64,000 bases of DNA from Streptomyces sp. MA5143a (lineage in GTDB: Bacteria > Actinomycetota > Actinomycetes > Streptomycetales > Streptomycetaceae). The DNA lies in contig NZ_OLMK01000034.1 in NCBI RefSeq assembly GCF_900290235.1, forward strand, positions 186,001 through 250,000, written 5' to 3'. Below are positions 57,476 to 64,000 of this stretch, one piece after another. The translations under genes and the position numbers were made by a program. Below the pieces are notes generated by a model that had not been told where the DNA came from, searched no databases, and was given only the letters and a program-made list of their open reading frames with translations. Each line of letters begins with the position of its first letter. Positions within the stretch are counted from its first letter, which is position 1.

Positions 57476-59386
57476 GTGACATCCACACCGTCCGCTTCTG
57501 GGCCTGCGTCGCCGCCGCCGGACAAGCCCTGGAGTCGGCCCCTGACAGGTCTGGCGGGCCCGCCAGACCTGTCAGGGGCCGCGGCCGGGCGGCCGGTACG
57601 CCTGGACGGGTACGCGCCGCTGCGGGACTACGCGGTGATCGGCGACGGCCGTTGCGTCGCGCTCATCGCACGGGACGGCTCGGTGGACTGGCTGGCCTGG
57701 CCGGATCTTGACTCGCCGACCCTGTTCGCCGCCGTCCTCGACCCCGTCCGCGGCGGCAGGTTCCTCCTCCGGCCCGACGTTCCCTGCGGCGCCGCCCGCC
57801 GGTATCTGCCCGGCACCAACGTCCTGGAGACGACGTTCACCACTGCGGGCGGCACGGTCAGGGTCACCGACGCGCTGACCATCTCCACACCCGACGCCCT
57901 GGCGCCCGGACGGGAGCTGGTCCGGCGGATCGAGGGCCTGGCGGGCAGCGTCCCGATGCGTTGGAGCGTCCAGCCGCGCTTCGGCTACGGTGCCCGGACG
58001 CCGCACGTGACCTACCGTGCCGGCGTCCCGGTGGCCACCTTCGGACCCGATGCCGTCGCGGTCTGCGCCTGGAACGCGGGACAGCCGCAGCTCACCGGCG
58101 GGGCCGTCGCATCCAGGTTCCGGGCCGAAGCCGGTACCCGGGCCTTGCTCGCGCTGCCGTACGCGCACCAGGAGCCCCTGGTCCTTCCCCCGCGCGCCGA
58201 CTGCGAGGCCCGTCTGGACCTCACCATGGCCGCCTGGCGGCGCTGGGCGGACAAGCGCTCATACGCGGGCCCCTGGCGCGAGGCGGTGCTGCGCAGCGCC
58301 CTCGCCCTCAAGCTCCTGGTCTTCGCCCCCTCCGCCGCGGTCGCCGCCGCCGCGACGTGCTCTCTGCCCGAGGAGCTCGGAGGAGAACGCAACTGGGACT
58401 ACCGCTTCAGCTGGATCCGCGACTCCGCCTTCACCCTGAACGCCTTCCTCGAGCTGGGCTGCGCACCGGAGGCGACCGGCTACTTCTGGTGGCTGATGCA
58501 CGCCTCCCAGCTCACCCACCCCCGGCTGCGCGTCCTGTACCGCCTCGACGGCGGCTCCCACGCACCGGAGAAGACGCTTCCCCTGGCGGGCTACCGCGGC
58601 TCGGCGCCCGTACGCGTCGGCAACGCCGCCGCCGACCAGCTCCAACTGGACACCTACGGGGAATTGCTGCAGACCGCCTGGCTGTACACCGCCGCGGGCC
58701 ATCGGCTCGACGCCGACATCGCCCGCCGGCTGGCCGAGACCGCCGACTTCGTCTGCGCGGTCTGGCAGATGCCGGACGCGGGCATCTGGGAGGTACGCAG
58801 CGCCCCTGAACACTTCACTCAGTCCAAGATGATGTGCTGGATCGCCCTCGACCGCGCCCTCGACCTCGCCCGCCGACAGCTGATCCCGGACCGGCACGCG
58901 GCCCGGTGGCACCGCGCGCGACAGGCGATCGCCGAGTTCGTCGACGATCGCTGCTTCTCTGCGCGGCTGAACAGCTACGTACGCTCCGCCGACAGTGACG
59001 ACGTGGACGCCAGTCTGCTGCTCGGGCTGCTGCACGGCTACCGTCCGCCTGGCGACCCGCGCATGCGCAGAACCCTCACCGCCGTCCAGCAGGCGTTGCG
59101 GGACGGCCCCTACGTCCACCGCTACCTCGGCGCTGACGGCGTCCCCGGCAGCGAGGGCGCCTTCCTCGCCTGCTCCTTCTGGCTCGCCGAAGCCCTCGCC
59201 CGCTGTGACCGTGCCGACGAGGCCGTGTCCCTCATGGAGCAGCTCGTGGCGCTCGGTAACGACGTGGGCCTCTACAGCGAGGAGATCGACCCGCCGACCG
59301 GTGCCTTCCTGGGCAACATGCCCCAGGGCCTGACTCACCTGGCCCTGATCAGCGCGGCCTGCGCGATCGGGGAGGCGGCGCGATGA
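57476..59386 (+). CDS. Glycoside hydrolase family 15 protein (glucoamylase/trehalase-like)
   Basis: 636 aa from GTG 57476 (GGGAGGG seven bases upstream). N-terminal beta-domain (LRDYAVIGDGRCVALIARDG, LDSPTLFAAVLD) and (alpha/alpha)6 barrel with NWDYRFSWIRDSAFTLNAFLELG and the catalytic-region Glu in GSEGAFLACSFWLAEAL. No signal peptide, so it is cytoplasmic. Streptomyces GH15 enzymes of this type hydrolyse alpha-glucans or trehalose. The first 40 residues are non-conserved and are encoded partly by a 46-bp perfect palindrome. Its stop overlaps the next gene's start (ATGA). Confidence 0.88.
   Translation: MTSTPSASGPASPPPDKPWSRPLTGLAGPPDLSGAAAGRPVRLDGYAPLRDYAVIGDGRCVALIARDGSVDWLAWPDLDSPTLFAAVLDPVRGGRFLLRPDVPCGAARRYLPGTNVLETTFTTAGGTVRVTDALTISTPDALAPGRELVRRIEGLAGSVPMRWSVQPRFGYGARTPHVTYRAGVPVATFGPDAVAVCAWNAGQPQLTGGAVASRFRAEAGTRALLALPYAHQEPLVLPPRADCEARLDLTMAAWRRWADKRSYAGPWREAVLRSALALKLLVFAPSAAVAAAATCSLPEELGGERNWDYRFSWIRDSAFTLNAFLELGCAPEATGYFWWLMHASQLTHPRLRVLYRLDGGSHAPEKTLPLAGYRGSAPVRVGNAAADQLQLDTYGELLQTAWLYTAAGHRLDADIARRLAETADFVCAVWQMPDAGIWEVRSAPEHFTQSKMMCWIALDRALDLARRQLIPDRHAARWHRARQAIAEFVDDRCFSARLNSYVRSADSDDVDASLLLGLLHGYRPPGDPRMRRTLTAVQQALRDGPYVHRYLGADGVPGSEGAFLACSFWLAEALARCDRADEAVSLMEQLVALGNDVGLYSEEIDPPTGAFLGNMPQGLTHLALISAACAIGEAAR
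57536..57581. repeat. 46-bp perfect palindrome at the 5' end of the GH15 gene
   Basis: Perfect inverted repeat without spacer, centred between 57558 and 57559 (GGGCCC core; arms read CGGCCCCTGACAGGTCTGGC outward-in). It lies 60-105 nt after the start codon, inside the non-conserved N-terminal extension, and can form a very stable mRNA hairpin or a cruciform. Confidence 0.95.
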
Positions 59387-59865
59387 GCATCTGGGCGGCC
59401 CTGGCGGGCGGGTTCGCCGGCACCCTGATCCTGACCACGGGTCTGCGCGCAGCCAACGCACTCAATCTGACCCGCATTGACCTGCCGTTCCTGCTGGGGA
59501 CCGCTTTCACCAGCGACCGGACTCGCGCCAAGGCCCTCGGCTACGGCGCCCACTTCATCAACGGACAGATCTTCGCCCTGCTGTACTACGCGGTCTTCGC
59601 CGCCATCGGCTACAGCAGTTGGTGGCTGGGATGTGTCTTCGGCCTCGTCCACGGCCTGTTCGCCGCCACCGCACTGGTCAACATCCTGCTGCCCCTCGTC
59701 CACCCCCGCATGGGCACGTCCCAGACCAGCGCCCCCGACGTCGCCCTGCTGGAGCCACCCGGATTCCTCATGCTCAACTACGGCCCCAGCACCCCAGCCG
59801 TCACCCTGGCGGCACACCTCGCCTACGGAAGCCTCGTCGGAGGCTTCGTCGCCTGGCCGGCCTGA
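59383..59865 (+). CDS. Small integral membrane protein
   Basis: 160 aa, starting in a 4-nt overlap with the GH15 gene. Four hydrophobic helices: residues 3-22 (WAALAGGFAGTLILTTG), 65-80, 82-105 (WWLGCVFGLVHGLFAATALV) and 140-158. Conserved-looking segment LNLTRIDLPFLLGTAFTSDR between helices 1 and 2. It resembles small actinobacterial membrane proteins of unknown function. Translational coupling to GH15 suggests a shared condition of expression. Confidence 0.8.
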   Translation: MSIWAALAGGFAGTLILTTGLRAANALNLTRIDLPFLLGTAFTSDRTRAKALGYGAHFINGQIFALLYYAVFAAIGYSSWWLGCVFGLVHGLFAATALVNILLPLVHPRMGTSQTSAPDVALLEPPGFLMLNYGPSTPAVTLAAHLAYGSLVGGFVAWPA

Positions 59866-59963
59866 CAACGCGTTGCCTGGTGATTCCGATGCGCAGGACG
59901 CAGGCCGAGTAGCGCGGGAAAGGAACCGGAAATACATACGGAACCGCGCATCACGGTTGAAAG

Positions 59964-60462
59964 GTCGTCCTGGGGCACGAGGGTGCCGGCGTCGTGGAAG
60001 CGGTCGGCACGGCTGTGGAGAAGGTCACGCCCGGGGACCACGTCGCTGTCAGCTTCCTGCCGTGCGGCCGCTGCCGCCCATGCCTCGACGGATCACCGGC
60101 GAGCTGCGCCCACTTCAACGCCGTCAACTTCGCAGGCCAACGCCCCGACGGTTCCCACGCCTTGCGGCCCGCCGACGGCGACGGCACCTCCACGACCGGT
60201 TCTTCGGCCAGTCGTCCTTCGCCACCCACGCCGTCACCAACGAACGCAACACCGTCAAGGTGCGGCCCGACGCCCCACTGGCACTTCTCGGACCCCTCGG
60301 CCGCGGCATCCAGACCGGCGCCGGAACGGTACTGCGTGCGCTGGGCGTCGGGGTGGGTTCCACCTTCGCCGTGACGGGCGCCGGCGCGGTCGGCCTCAGC
60401 GCGGTGATGGCCGCACGGGTGGCGGGGGCAACCACGATCATCGCCGTCGACGTCCCACCCTC
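59964..60462 (+). pseudogene. Decayed zinc-dependent alcohol dehydrogenase gene
   Basis: Begins abruptly at VVLGHEGAGVVEAVG (residue ~60 of a normal class III / aryl-alcohol dehydrogenase) directly after a stop codon. It continues with the structural-zinc region CGRCRPCLDGSPASC, then changes frame near 60185 (LHDRFFGQSSFATHA in the next frame), reaches the NAD motif VTGAGAVGLSAVMAARVAGAT and is cut off after IIAVDV. The N-terminus, about half of the NAD domain and the C-terminus are missing. Not functional. Confidence 0.85.
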
Positions 60463-60551
60463 CCCGCCTGGCTGCACCACCAGCACCTGGCGACAACAGC
60501 GCGCCTCCCTTGCTCACCCGACGCATCGGGCGCGTCGGCTGCTGACGGCCT

Positions 60552-61073
60552 TCACTCCTCGTCGGGGCAGCCGCCCCCAGCGTTTTCGGGCTTCTGAAGG
60601 TTGGCCAGGACAGTGGTGGAGATGTCGGCGAGCTGGTCCAGTTGCTGCGGGCTGAGGCAGTCGATGAACAGTCGGCGTACGTGGTCGCTGTGCTGTGGGG
60701 CTGCCTCGATCAACGCCTCCCGCCCTCTCTGTGTGACTGCGACATAGGCGGCACGGCCCTCGCCGCTCTGACGTTCGACGAGGCCCCGTTTGGACATGCG
60801 GGTGAGCTGGTGGTGCAGACGGCTCTTCTCCCAGCCCGTCAGCACGCCGAGGTGACAGGCACGCAGGCGGCCGTCGTCGGCGCCGGAGAGCACGACGAGG
60901 ACGGTGTAGTCCGCGGTCGAGAGTCCGCTGCACGCCTGCAGTTGCTGCTCGATGCGTCCGCGCAGGACCTCCTGCATCCGGAAGAACGTCTGCCAGGTGC
61001 TGACCTCGCGCTCGCTGAGTCCTCGCTGTTCCTGCCGTTTCTGCTCCTGCTCCTGTGTCACGGCGTACAGCAT
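60552..61073 (-). CDS. MarR-family transcriptional regulator
   Basis: 173 aa from ATG 61073. Winged helix-turn-helix with TADYTVLVVLSGADDGRLRACHLG, GWEKSRLHHQLTRMSKRGLVERQ and wing GRAAYVAVTQRGREALIEA. The N-terminal 25 residues are Gln/Glu/Lys-rich. Its start lies 6 bp from a two-site palindromic operator in the divergent promoter shared with the FMN-reductase operon, so it probably represses both directions and responds to a phenolic or oxidant ligand. Confidence 0.88.
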   Translation of the reverse strand: MLYAVTQEQEQKRQEQRGLSEREVSTWQTFFRMQEVLRGRIEQQLQACSGLSTADYTVLVVLSGADDGRLRACHLGVLTGWEKSRLHHQLTRMSKRGLVERQSGEGRAAYVAVTQRGREALIEAAPQHSDHVRRLFIDCLSPQQLDQLADISTTVLANLQKPENAGGGCPDEE

Positions 61074-61078
61074 ACCGG

Positions 61079-61136
61079 ATCGAGTTGACGTGTCACCTCG
61101 CCGAGATCTAGGTTCGGGATGACACATCAACTCGAT
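61079..61136. promoter_or_regulatory. Two-site MarR operator
   Basis: ATCGAGTTGACGTGTCA (61079-61095) and its near-perfect inverse TGACACATCAACTCGAT (61120-61136) differ at one position and are 24 bp apart. Each arm also contains its own small palindrome (TGAC-GT-GTCA type). The spacing allows two MarR dimers covering both divergent promoters. Confidence 0.75.
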
Positions 61137-61152
61137 GGGGTGAAGGCAGACC

Positions 61153-61308
61153 ATGCACACCCGGCAGCGCACCGCGCGCCCATCCGTCGTCCGGGTTCAG
61201 AACAAGCCGCACCTGGGCCCGGATGCACAGGTCGACGACAAGAGCATGTGGTTCACCCCGCAGGACCCGGCGCTCCCGCCTCCCTTCCCTGAAGGAGTCT
61301 TCCGATGA
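61153..61308 (+). CDS. 51-aa protein coupled to the FMN reductase gene
   Basis: ATG 61153 with GAAGG six bases upstream; the stop overlaps the next start (ATGA). Codon third positions are mostly G/C, as in real genes here. The product is Pro-rich (DPALPPPFPEGVFR at the C-terminus, DKSMWFTPQ in the middle), with no signal peptide, Cys or membrane helix. It may be a leader peptide that couples translation or a small partner protein; no family recognised. Confidence 0.55.
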   Translation: MHTRQRTARPSVVRVQNKPHLGPDAQVDDKSMWFTPQDPALPPPFPEGVFR

Positions 61309-61883
61309 CCCGGATCGGCATCATCCTGGGCACCACCCGCCCCAACCGAAGGGGCGAAGAGGTCGCCCTGTGGGTACACGGCATCGCCGGCCGGCGCGGC
61401 GACGCCGACTACGAACTCGTCGATCTGCGCGACCACCCGCTGCCCCACCTCGACGAACCGCTGCCCGCTTCGTCGGGTCAGTACCAGAACGAGCACACCC
61501 GTCGGTGGGCGGCAGAGGTCGCGTCTTTCGACGGGTACGTCATCGTCACGCCCGAGTACAACCACAGCATCCCGGGGGTGCTCAAGAACGCCCTCGACTA
61601 CGTGTACGCCGAGTGGCAGGACAAGGCTGTCGGGTTCGTCTCCTACGGCGCGGCCGGCGGTGTCCGGGCCGTGGAACACCTGCGCCAGATCGCCGGTCAG
61701 TTGAAGCTGGCCGACGTCCGCCGGCAGGTCTCACTCACTCTCGCCGCCGACTTCGAGAACTACTCCCTCTTCAGGCCCGGCAGCCACCAGGAATCCCACC
61801 TGAACGCGCTGTTCGACGAGGTCGTCGCCTGGAGCACCGCCCTGGCGGGCCTCCGCGACCCGGCCGTCACGACGGCCGCCTGA
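61305..61883 (+). CDS. NADPH-dependent FMN reductase (flavodoxin-like)
   Basis: 192 aa. Flavodoxin fold: IGIILGTTRPNRRGEEVA phosphate loop and VIVTPEYNHSIPGVLKNALDYV, the FMN-binding signature of the SsuE/chromate-reductase/azoreductase group, then GFVSYGAAGGVRAVEHLR. Reduces free FMN, quinones or azo compounds with NAD(P)H. GAAGGAG precedes the ATG. Controlled presumably by the divergent MarR regulator, which fits a quinone-detoxification module. Confidence 0.9.
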   Translation: MTRIGIILGTTRPNRRGEEVALWVHGIAGRRGDADYELVDLRDHPLPHLDEPLPASSGQYQNEHTRRWAAEVASFDGYVIVTPEYNHSIPGVLKNALDYVYAEWQDKAVGFVSYGAAGGVRAVEHLRQIAGQLKLADVRRQVSLTLAADFENYSLFRPGSHQESHLNALFDEVVAWSTALAGLRDPAVTTAA

Positions 61884-61964
61884 CCTCCGCTTCCGCACAC
61901 GGTTCAAGCATCAGAACCAACCCTGACCTCAAGAGCCAGACCACCGCACAGCGAGGAGTGTCCG

Positions 61965-63569
61965 ATGGACAACACAGCGGATGTGACCGACCCAGCGCCG
62001 ACCGCCGGAGCGCCGGACACCGCACCGGCCGCGTCTACAGTCGCCGGGCCCGCCGACCGCGAGGCGAGGGCCGCCAGCCGTCGGCACGTCCTCGCGGGAG
62101 CCCTCGCCGTCGGGGCCGCGACAGGGACCGGCGCCTTCACGGCATCCCCCGCGGCCGCGGCATCCAGGCCCCCAGAGGCCGGGGCGCTCGCCTTCGAGTC
62201 CGGCCGGCCCGTCCTCTTCCGCCGGGCGACCGTGGTCACCATGGATCCCCGCCGCGGCGTGCTGCCCGACACCGATGTCCTGGTCCGCGGCACCGACATC
62301 GAGGCGGTGGGCAAGAGGCTGCCGGCGCCCCCGCACGCCACCGTCATCGACGCCGCCGGAGCCCTGCTGCTGCCCGGCTTCGTCGACACCCACCGGCACA
62401 TGTGGCAGTCCGCGCTGCGCGGGGTGGGAGCGGACTGGACCCTGGGCAACTACTTCGCATGGATCATCCAGAAGTGGGGGTACCTCTTCCGGCCGGAGGA
62501 CATCTACGCGGCCAACTACCTCGGCATGGTCGAGGCCGTCGACGACGGGGTCACCACCGTCACCGACTGGTCCCACGGACTGCGCACCCCCGACCACGCC
62601 GACGCCGCCGTGGACGCCCTGTCCGCCGTGCCCGGACGCGCCCGGTTCGCCTACGGCAACGCCTTCGCCCCGAACCTCGGCTGGGTGGTCGACGGGCGCG
62701 TCGACCGGATGCTCAAGACACGGTTCAGCGGCCGGCCGGACCAACTCGTCACCATGCAGATGGCGCTCGACATCGGCGGCGACACCGACGACGCCCGCCA
62801 GGCCCTGAAGTTCGCCCGTGACCGCGATCTGCCGGTCACCACCCACGCCGGCCTCTTCGGGATCGTCGGCGACGAACAGATCAAGTTCATCGACGAGACC
62901 GGCTCGCTGTCACCGTCGTACACCCTCGTCCACGCGTCCTCGTTGAGCGACGACGCCTACCGGATCATCGCCGACAGCGGCGCCCAGCTGTCCGTCTCCG
63001 CGGAGAGCGAGCTGAACGCGGGGCAGGGTTACCCGTCCACCGCGAAGGCACGGCAGTACGGCATCCCCGTCTCACTGTCGATGGACACCGTGGTCTGGTG
63101 GAGCGGCGACATGTTCTCCGCCATGCGCGCCACCCTGAACGCCGACCGAGGACTGGCCCACCTGCGCGCGCACGAAGCCGGCAAGTCGGTGGCCTACAAC
63201 GCGCTGCGCGCCCACGACGTCCTCGAGTACGCCACCCTGGGTGGCGCGCGGGTGCTCGGCCTGGACCGCCTCATCGGCTCGATCACCCCGGGCAAACGCG
63301 CGGACCTCGTGATGCTGCGCACCGACACCCCGGCGATGACCCTCATGAGCAACCCGATCGGGCACATCGTCTTCCAGTCCGGCCGCGGCGACGTCGACAC
63401 CGTGCTGGTCAACGGACGCGTCCTCAAACACCGCGGCACCCTCATCGGCGCGGACCGGGACCGCGCCCGCCGACTCGTCGACGGGTCCTTGCAATACCTG
63501 CGCTCCAAGATCCCGGACAAGGACTGGGAACAGGCAATGAATCCCCCCACGGGCACCACCACCCGTTAG
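61965..63569 (+). CDS. Tat-exported amidohydrolase-superfamily enzyme
   Basis: 534 aa from ATG 61965 (GAGGAG upstream). Twin-arginine signal SRRHVLAGALAVG (Arg39-Arg40) and an Ala-rich h-region end near residue 66. Amidohydrolase barrel with metal motif VDTHRHMW (His143, His145), later His in PVTTHAGLFG and LVHASSL, and the Asp in SLSMDTVVWW. The C-terminal composite beta-domain ends ITPGKRADLVMLRTD. Related to cytosine/guanine deaminase and atrazine chlorohydrolase (TrzN/AtzA) types, which act on N-heterocycles. Substrate unknown; 81 bp after the FMN reductase gene, probably the same operon. Confidence 0.88.
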   Translation: MDNTADVTDPAPTAGAPDTAPAASTVAGPADREARAASRRHVLAGALAVGAATGTGAFTASPAAAASRPPEAGALAFESGRPVLFRRATVVTMDPRRGVLPDTDVLVRGTDIEAVGKRLPAPPHATVIDAAGALLLPGFVDTHRHMWQSALRGVGADWTLGNYFAWIIQKWGYLFRPEDIYAANYLGMVEAVDDGVTTVTDWSHGLRTPDHADAAVDALSAVPGRARFAYGNAFAPNLGWVVDGRVDRMLKTRFSGRPDQLVTMQMALDIGGDTDDARQALKFARDRDLPVTTHAGLFGIVGDEQIKFIDETGSLSPSYTLVHASSLSDDAYRIIADSGAQLSVSAESELNAGQGYPSTAKARQYGIPVSLSMDTVVWWSGDMFSAMRATLNADRGLAHLRAHEAGKSVAYNALRAHDVLEYATLGGARVLGLDRLIGSITPGKRADLVMLRTDTPAMTLMSNPIGHIVFQSGRGDVDTVLVNGRVLKHRGTLIGADRDRARRLVDGSLQYLRSKIPDKDWEQAMNPPTGTTTR

Positions 63570-63829
63570 CGGCAGACGAGTCGGGCTGTTCGACCTGAGT
63601 AGTGGGCGGCTTCGTGCTCGGCAAGGGGAACGTGGCCGAGTACGCCTTGGAGGCACACGGGGAAGGTCCGCTCGTTGGGTACGAGGTATCGGCCGGTCAG
63701 CGGGTCGTACCGGGCACCGACACGGGCCGGCTTCGTCTGCGGGGCGCGGGCCACCCGCTGCCGGGTCGTCGCGATCGAGTGGCCCCCGACCACCAGCGTC
63801 ACGCACGCGGTCAGCGCCAGGTTCACCAT
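63566..63829 (-). pseudogene. N-terminal fragment of an ISAs1-like transposase
   Basis: 87 aa resembling the start of ISAs1/H-repeat transposases: ALTACVTLVVGGHSIATTRQ, then ARVGARYDPLTGRYLVP and SERTF-like NERTF. It loses similarity after that point (a frameshift is likely) and stops inside the end of the amidohydrolase gene. The DDE catalytic domain is absent. A degenerate insertion remnant, consistent with the decayed genes around it. Confidence 0.6.
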
Positions 63830-64000
63830 CAGCGGGTGCCGTCGGCCTCGCTTCGCATCTGCGACAGTCGTTCAGCCATCCTGCCGGTGACCTCGAGGTA
63901 GATCTCCGCCTCCTCGGGCACGAGTACCTCAACCAGCGTCCGGTTCTCGATCCACACCTCGATGAGCGGGAACGATTCGACGCGGTTCACCGACTGACAA
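63829..64000 (-). CDS. Hypothetical protein, N-terminus outside window
   Basis: The frame is open from the right edge and ends at TGA 63831-63829, which overlaps the transposase fragment's ATG (TGATG). The visible part reads ESFPLIEVWIENRTLVEVLV and EEAEIYLEVTGRMAERLSQM, about 55 residues, with good codon bias. A GTG at 63990 could be a start. No family recognised; possibly a short helper protein, but position alone is weak evidence. Confidence 0.5.
   Translation of the reverse strand, partial: CQSVNRVESFPLIEVWIENRTLVEVLVPEEAEIYLEVTGRMAERLSQMRSEADGTR

Noticed and set aside
57536..57581. Terminator
   Set aside because: It lies after the GH15 start codon and no gene ends upstream on either strand close by; kept as a palindrome of unknown role.

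Overview
The window is high-GC actinobacterial DNA, almost certainly Streptomyces. Third codon positions are strongly G/C, many starts are GTG or TTG, and the gene families present (ECF sigma/zf-HC2 pairs, SpoIIE phosphatase, DksA/TraR pairs, GH15, AMIN-like secreted proteins) are typical of that genus. No rRNA, tRNA, CRISPR array or replication origin was seen.

Layout. (1) 1-12.5 kb is housekeeping, stress and regulatory: a secD homologue cut by the left edge, a NarL-type two-component pair, two DksA/TraR zinc proteins coupled to a short MreB-like actin, a secreted NTF2-like lipoprotein, an AMIN-like secreted protein, an NmrA reductase divergent from an HxlR regulator, a PAS-GAF-PP2C phosphatase, a TetR regulator with a clear operator, and a three-repeat zinc protein. 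(2) 12.5-51.8 kb is a biosynthetic region. A minus-strand operon runs from about 51.8 kb down to 14.4 kb with stop/start overlaps at most junctions: FAD oxidoreductase, Rieske oxygenase, PKS-A, PKS-B, PKS-C, alkC, PKS-D, a 102-aa unknown, HDAC-like amidohydrolase, type II thioesterase, MFS exporter. A Sfp-type phosphopantetheinyl transferase flanked by two paralogous VOC proteins lies at its distal end. (3) 51.8-64 kb holds a GC-poorer spacer, a membrane protein, a cupredoxin, an ECF sigma/anti-sigma pair, transaldolase, GH15, several decayed genes (USP, alcohol dehydrogenase, transposase), a MarR regulator with a two-site operator, an FMN reductase and a Tat-exported amidohydrolase.

How the cluster should work (inference from domain order). 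PKS-A starts with a formyltransferase, a glycine adenylation domain (specificity residues DILQLGLIWK) and a PCP, so the starter is probably N-formylglycine. Six KS domains follow: A1 KS-DH-ACP; A2/B KS-AT then DH-KR-ACP; B KS-DH-ACP; B KS-KR-ACP; C KS-DH-ACP; C/D KS-AT then DH-KR-ACP. Only two AT domains exist (both malonyl type, HAFH), so four modules are AT-less. PKS-D ends in a PLP-dependent alpha-oxoamine synthase instead of a thioesterase, predicting release by decarboxylative condensation with an amino acid to an alpha-aminoketone. Rieske and FAD enzymes would oxidise the product, the HDAC-like hydrolase could remove the formyl (or another acyl) group, and the MFS pump would export it.

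The most striking point is that a DNA glycosylase of the AlkC type (HEAT-like repeats plus C-terminal Ig-like domain) is translationally coupled between PKS-C and PKS-D. This suggests that the product, or a derivative, alkylates DNA and that AlkC gives self-resistance. I could not match this combination (formyl-Gly start, mostly AT-less PKS, oxoamine-synthase release, HDAC-like hydrolase, AlkC) to a pathway I know, so it is the best candidate for an undescribed system here.
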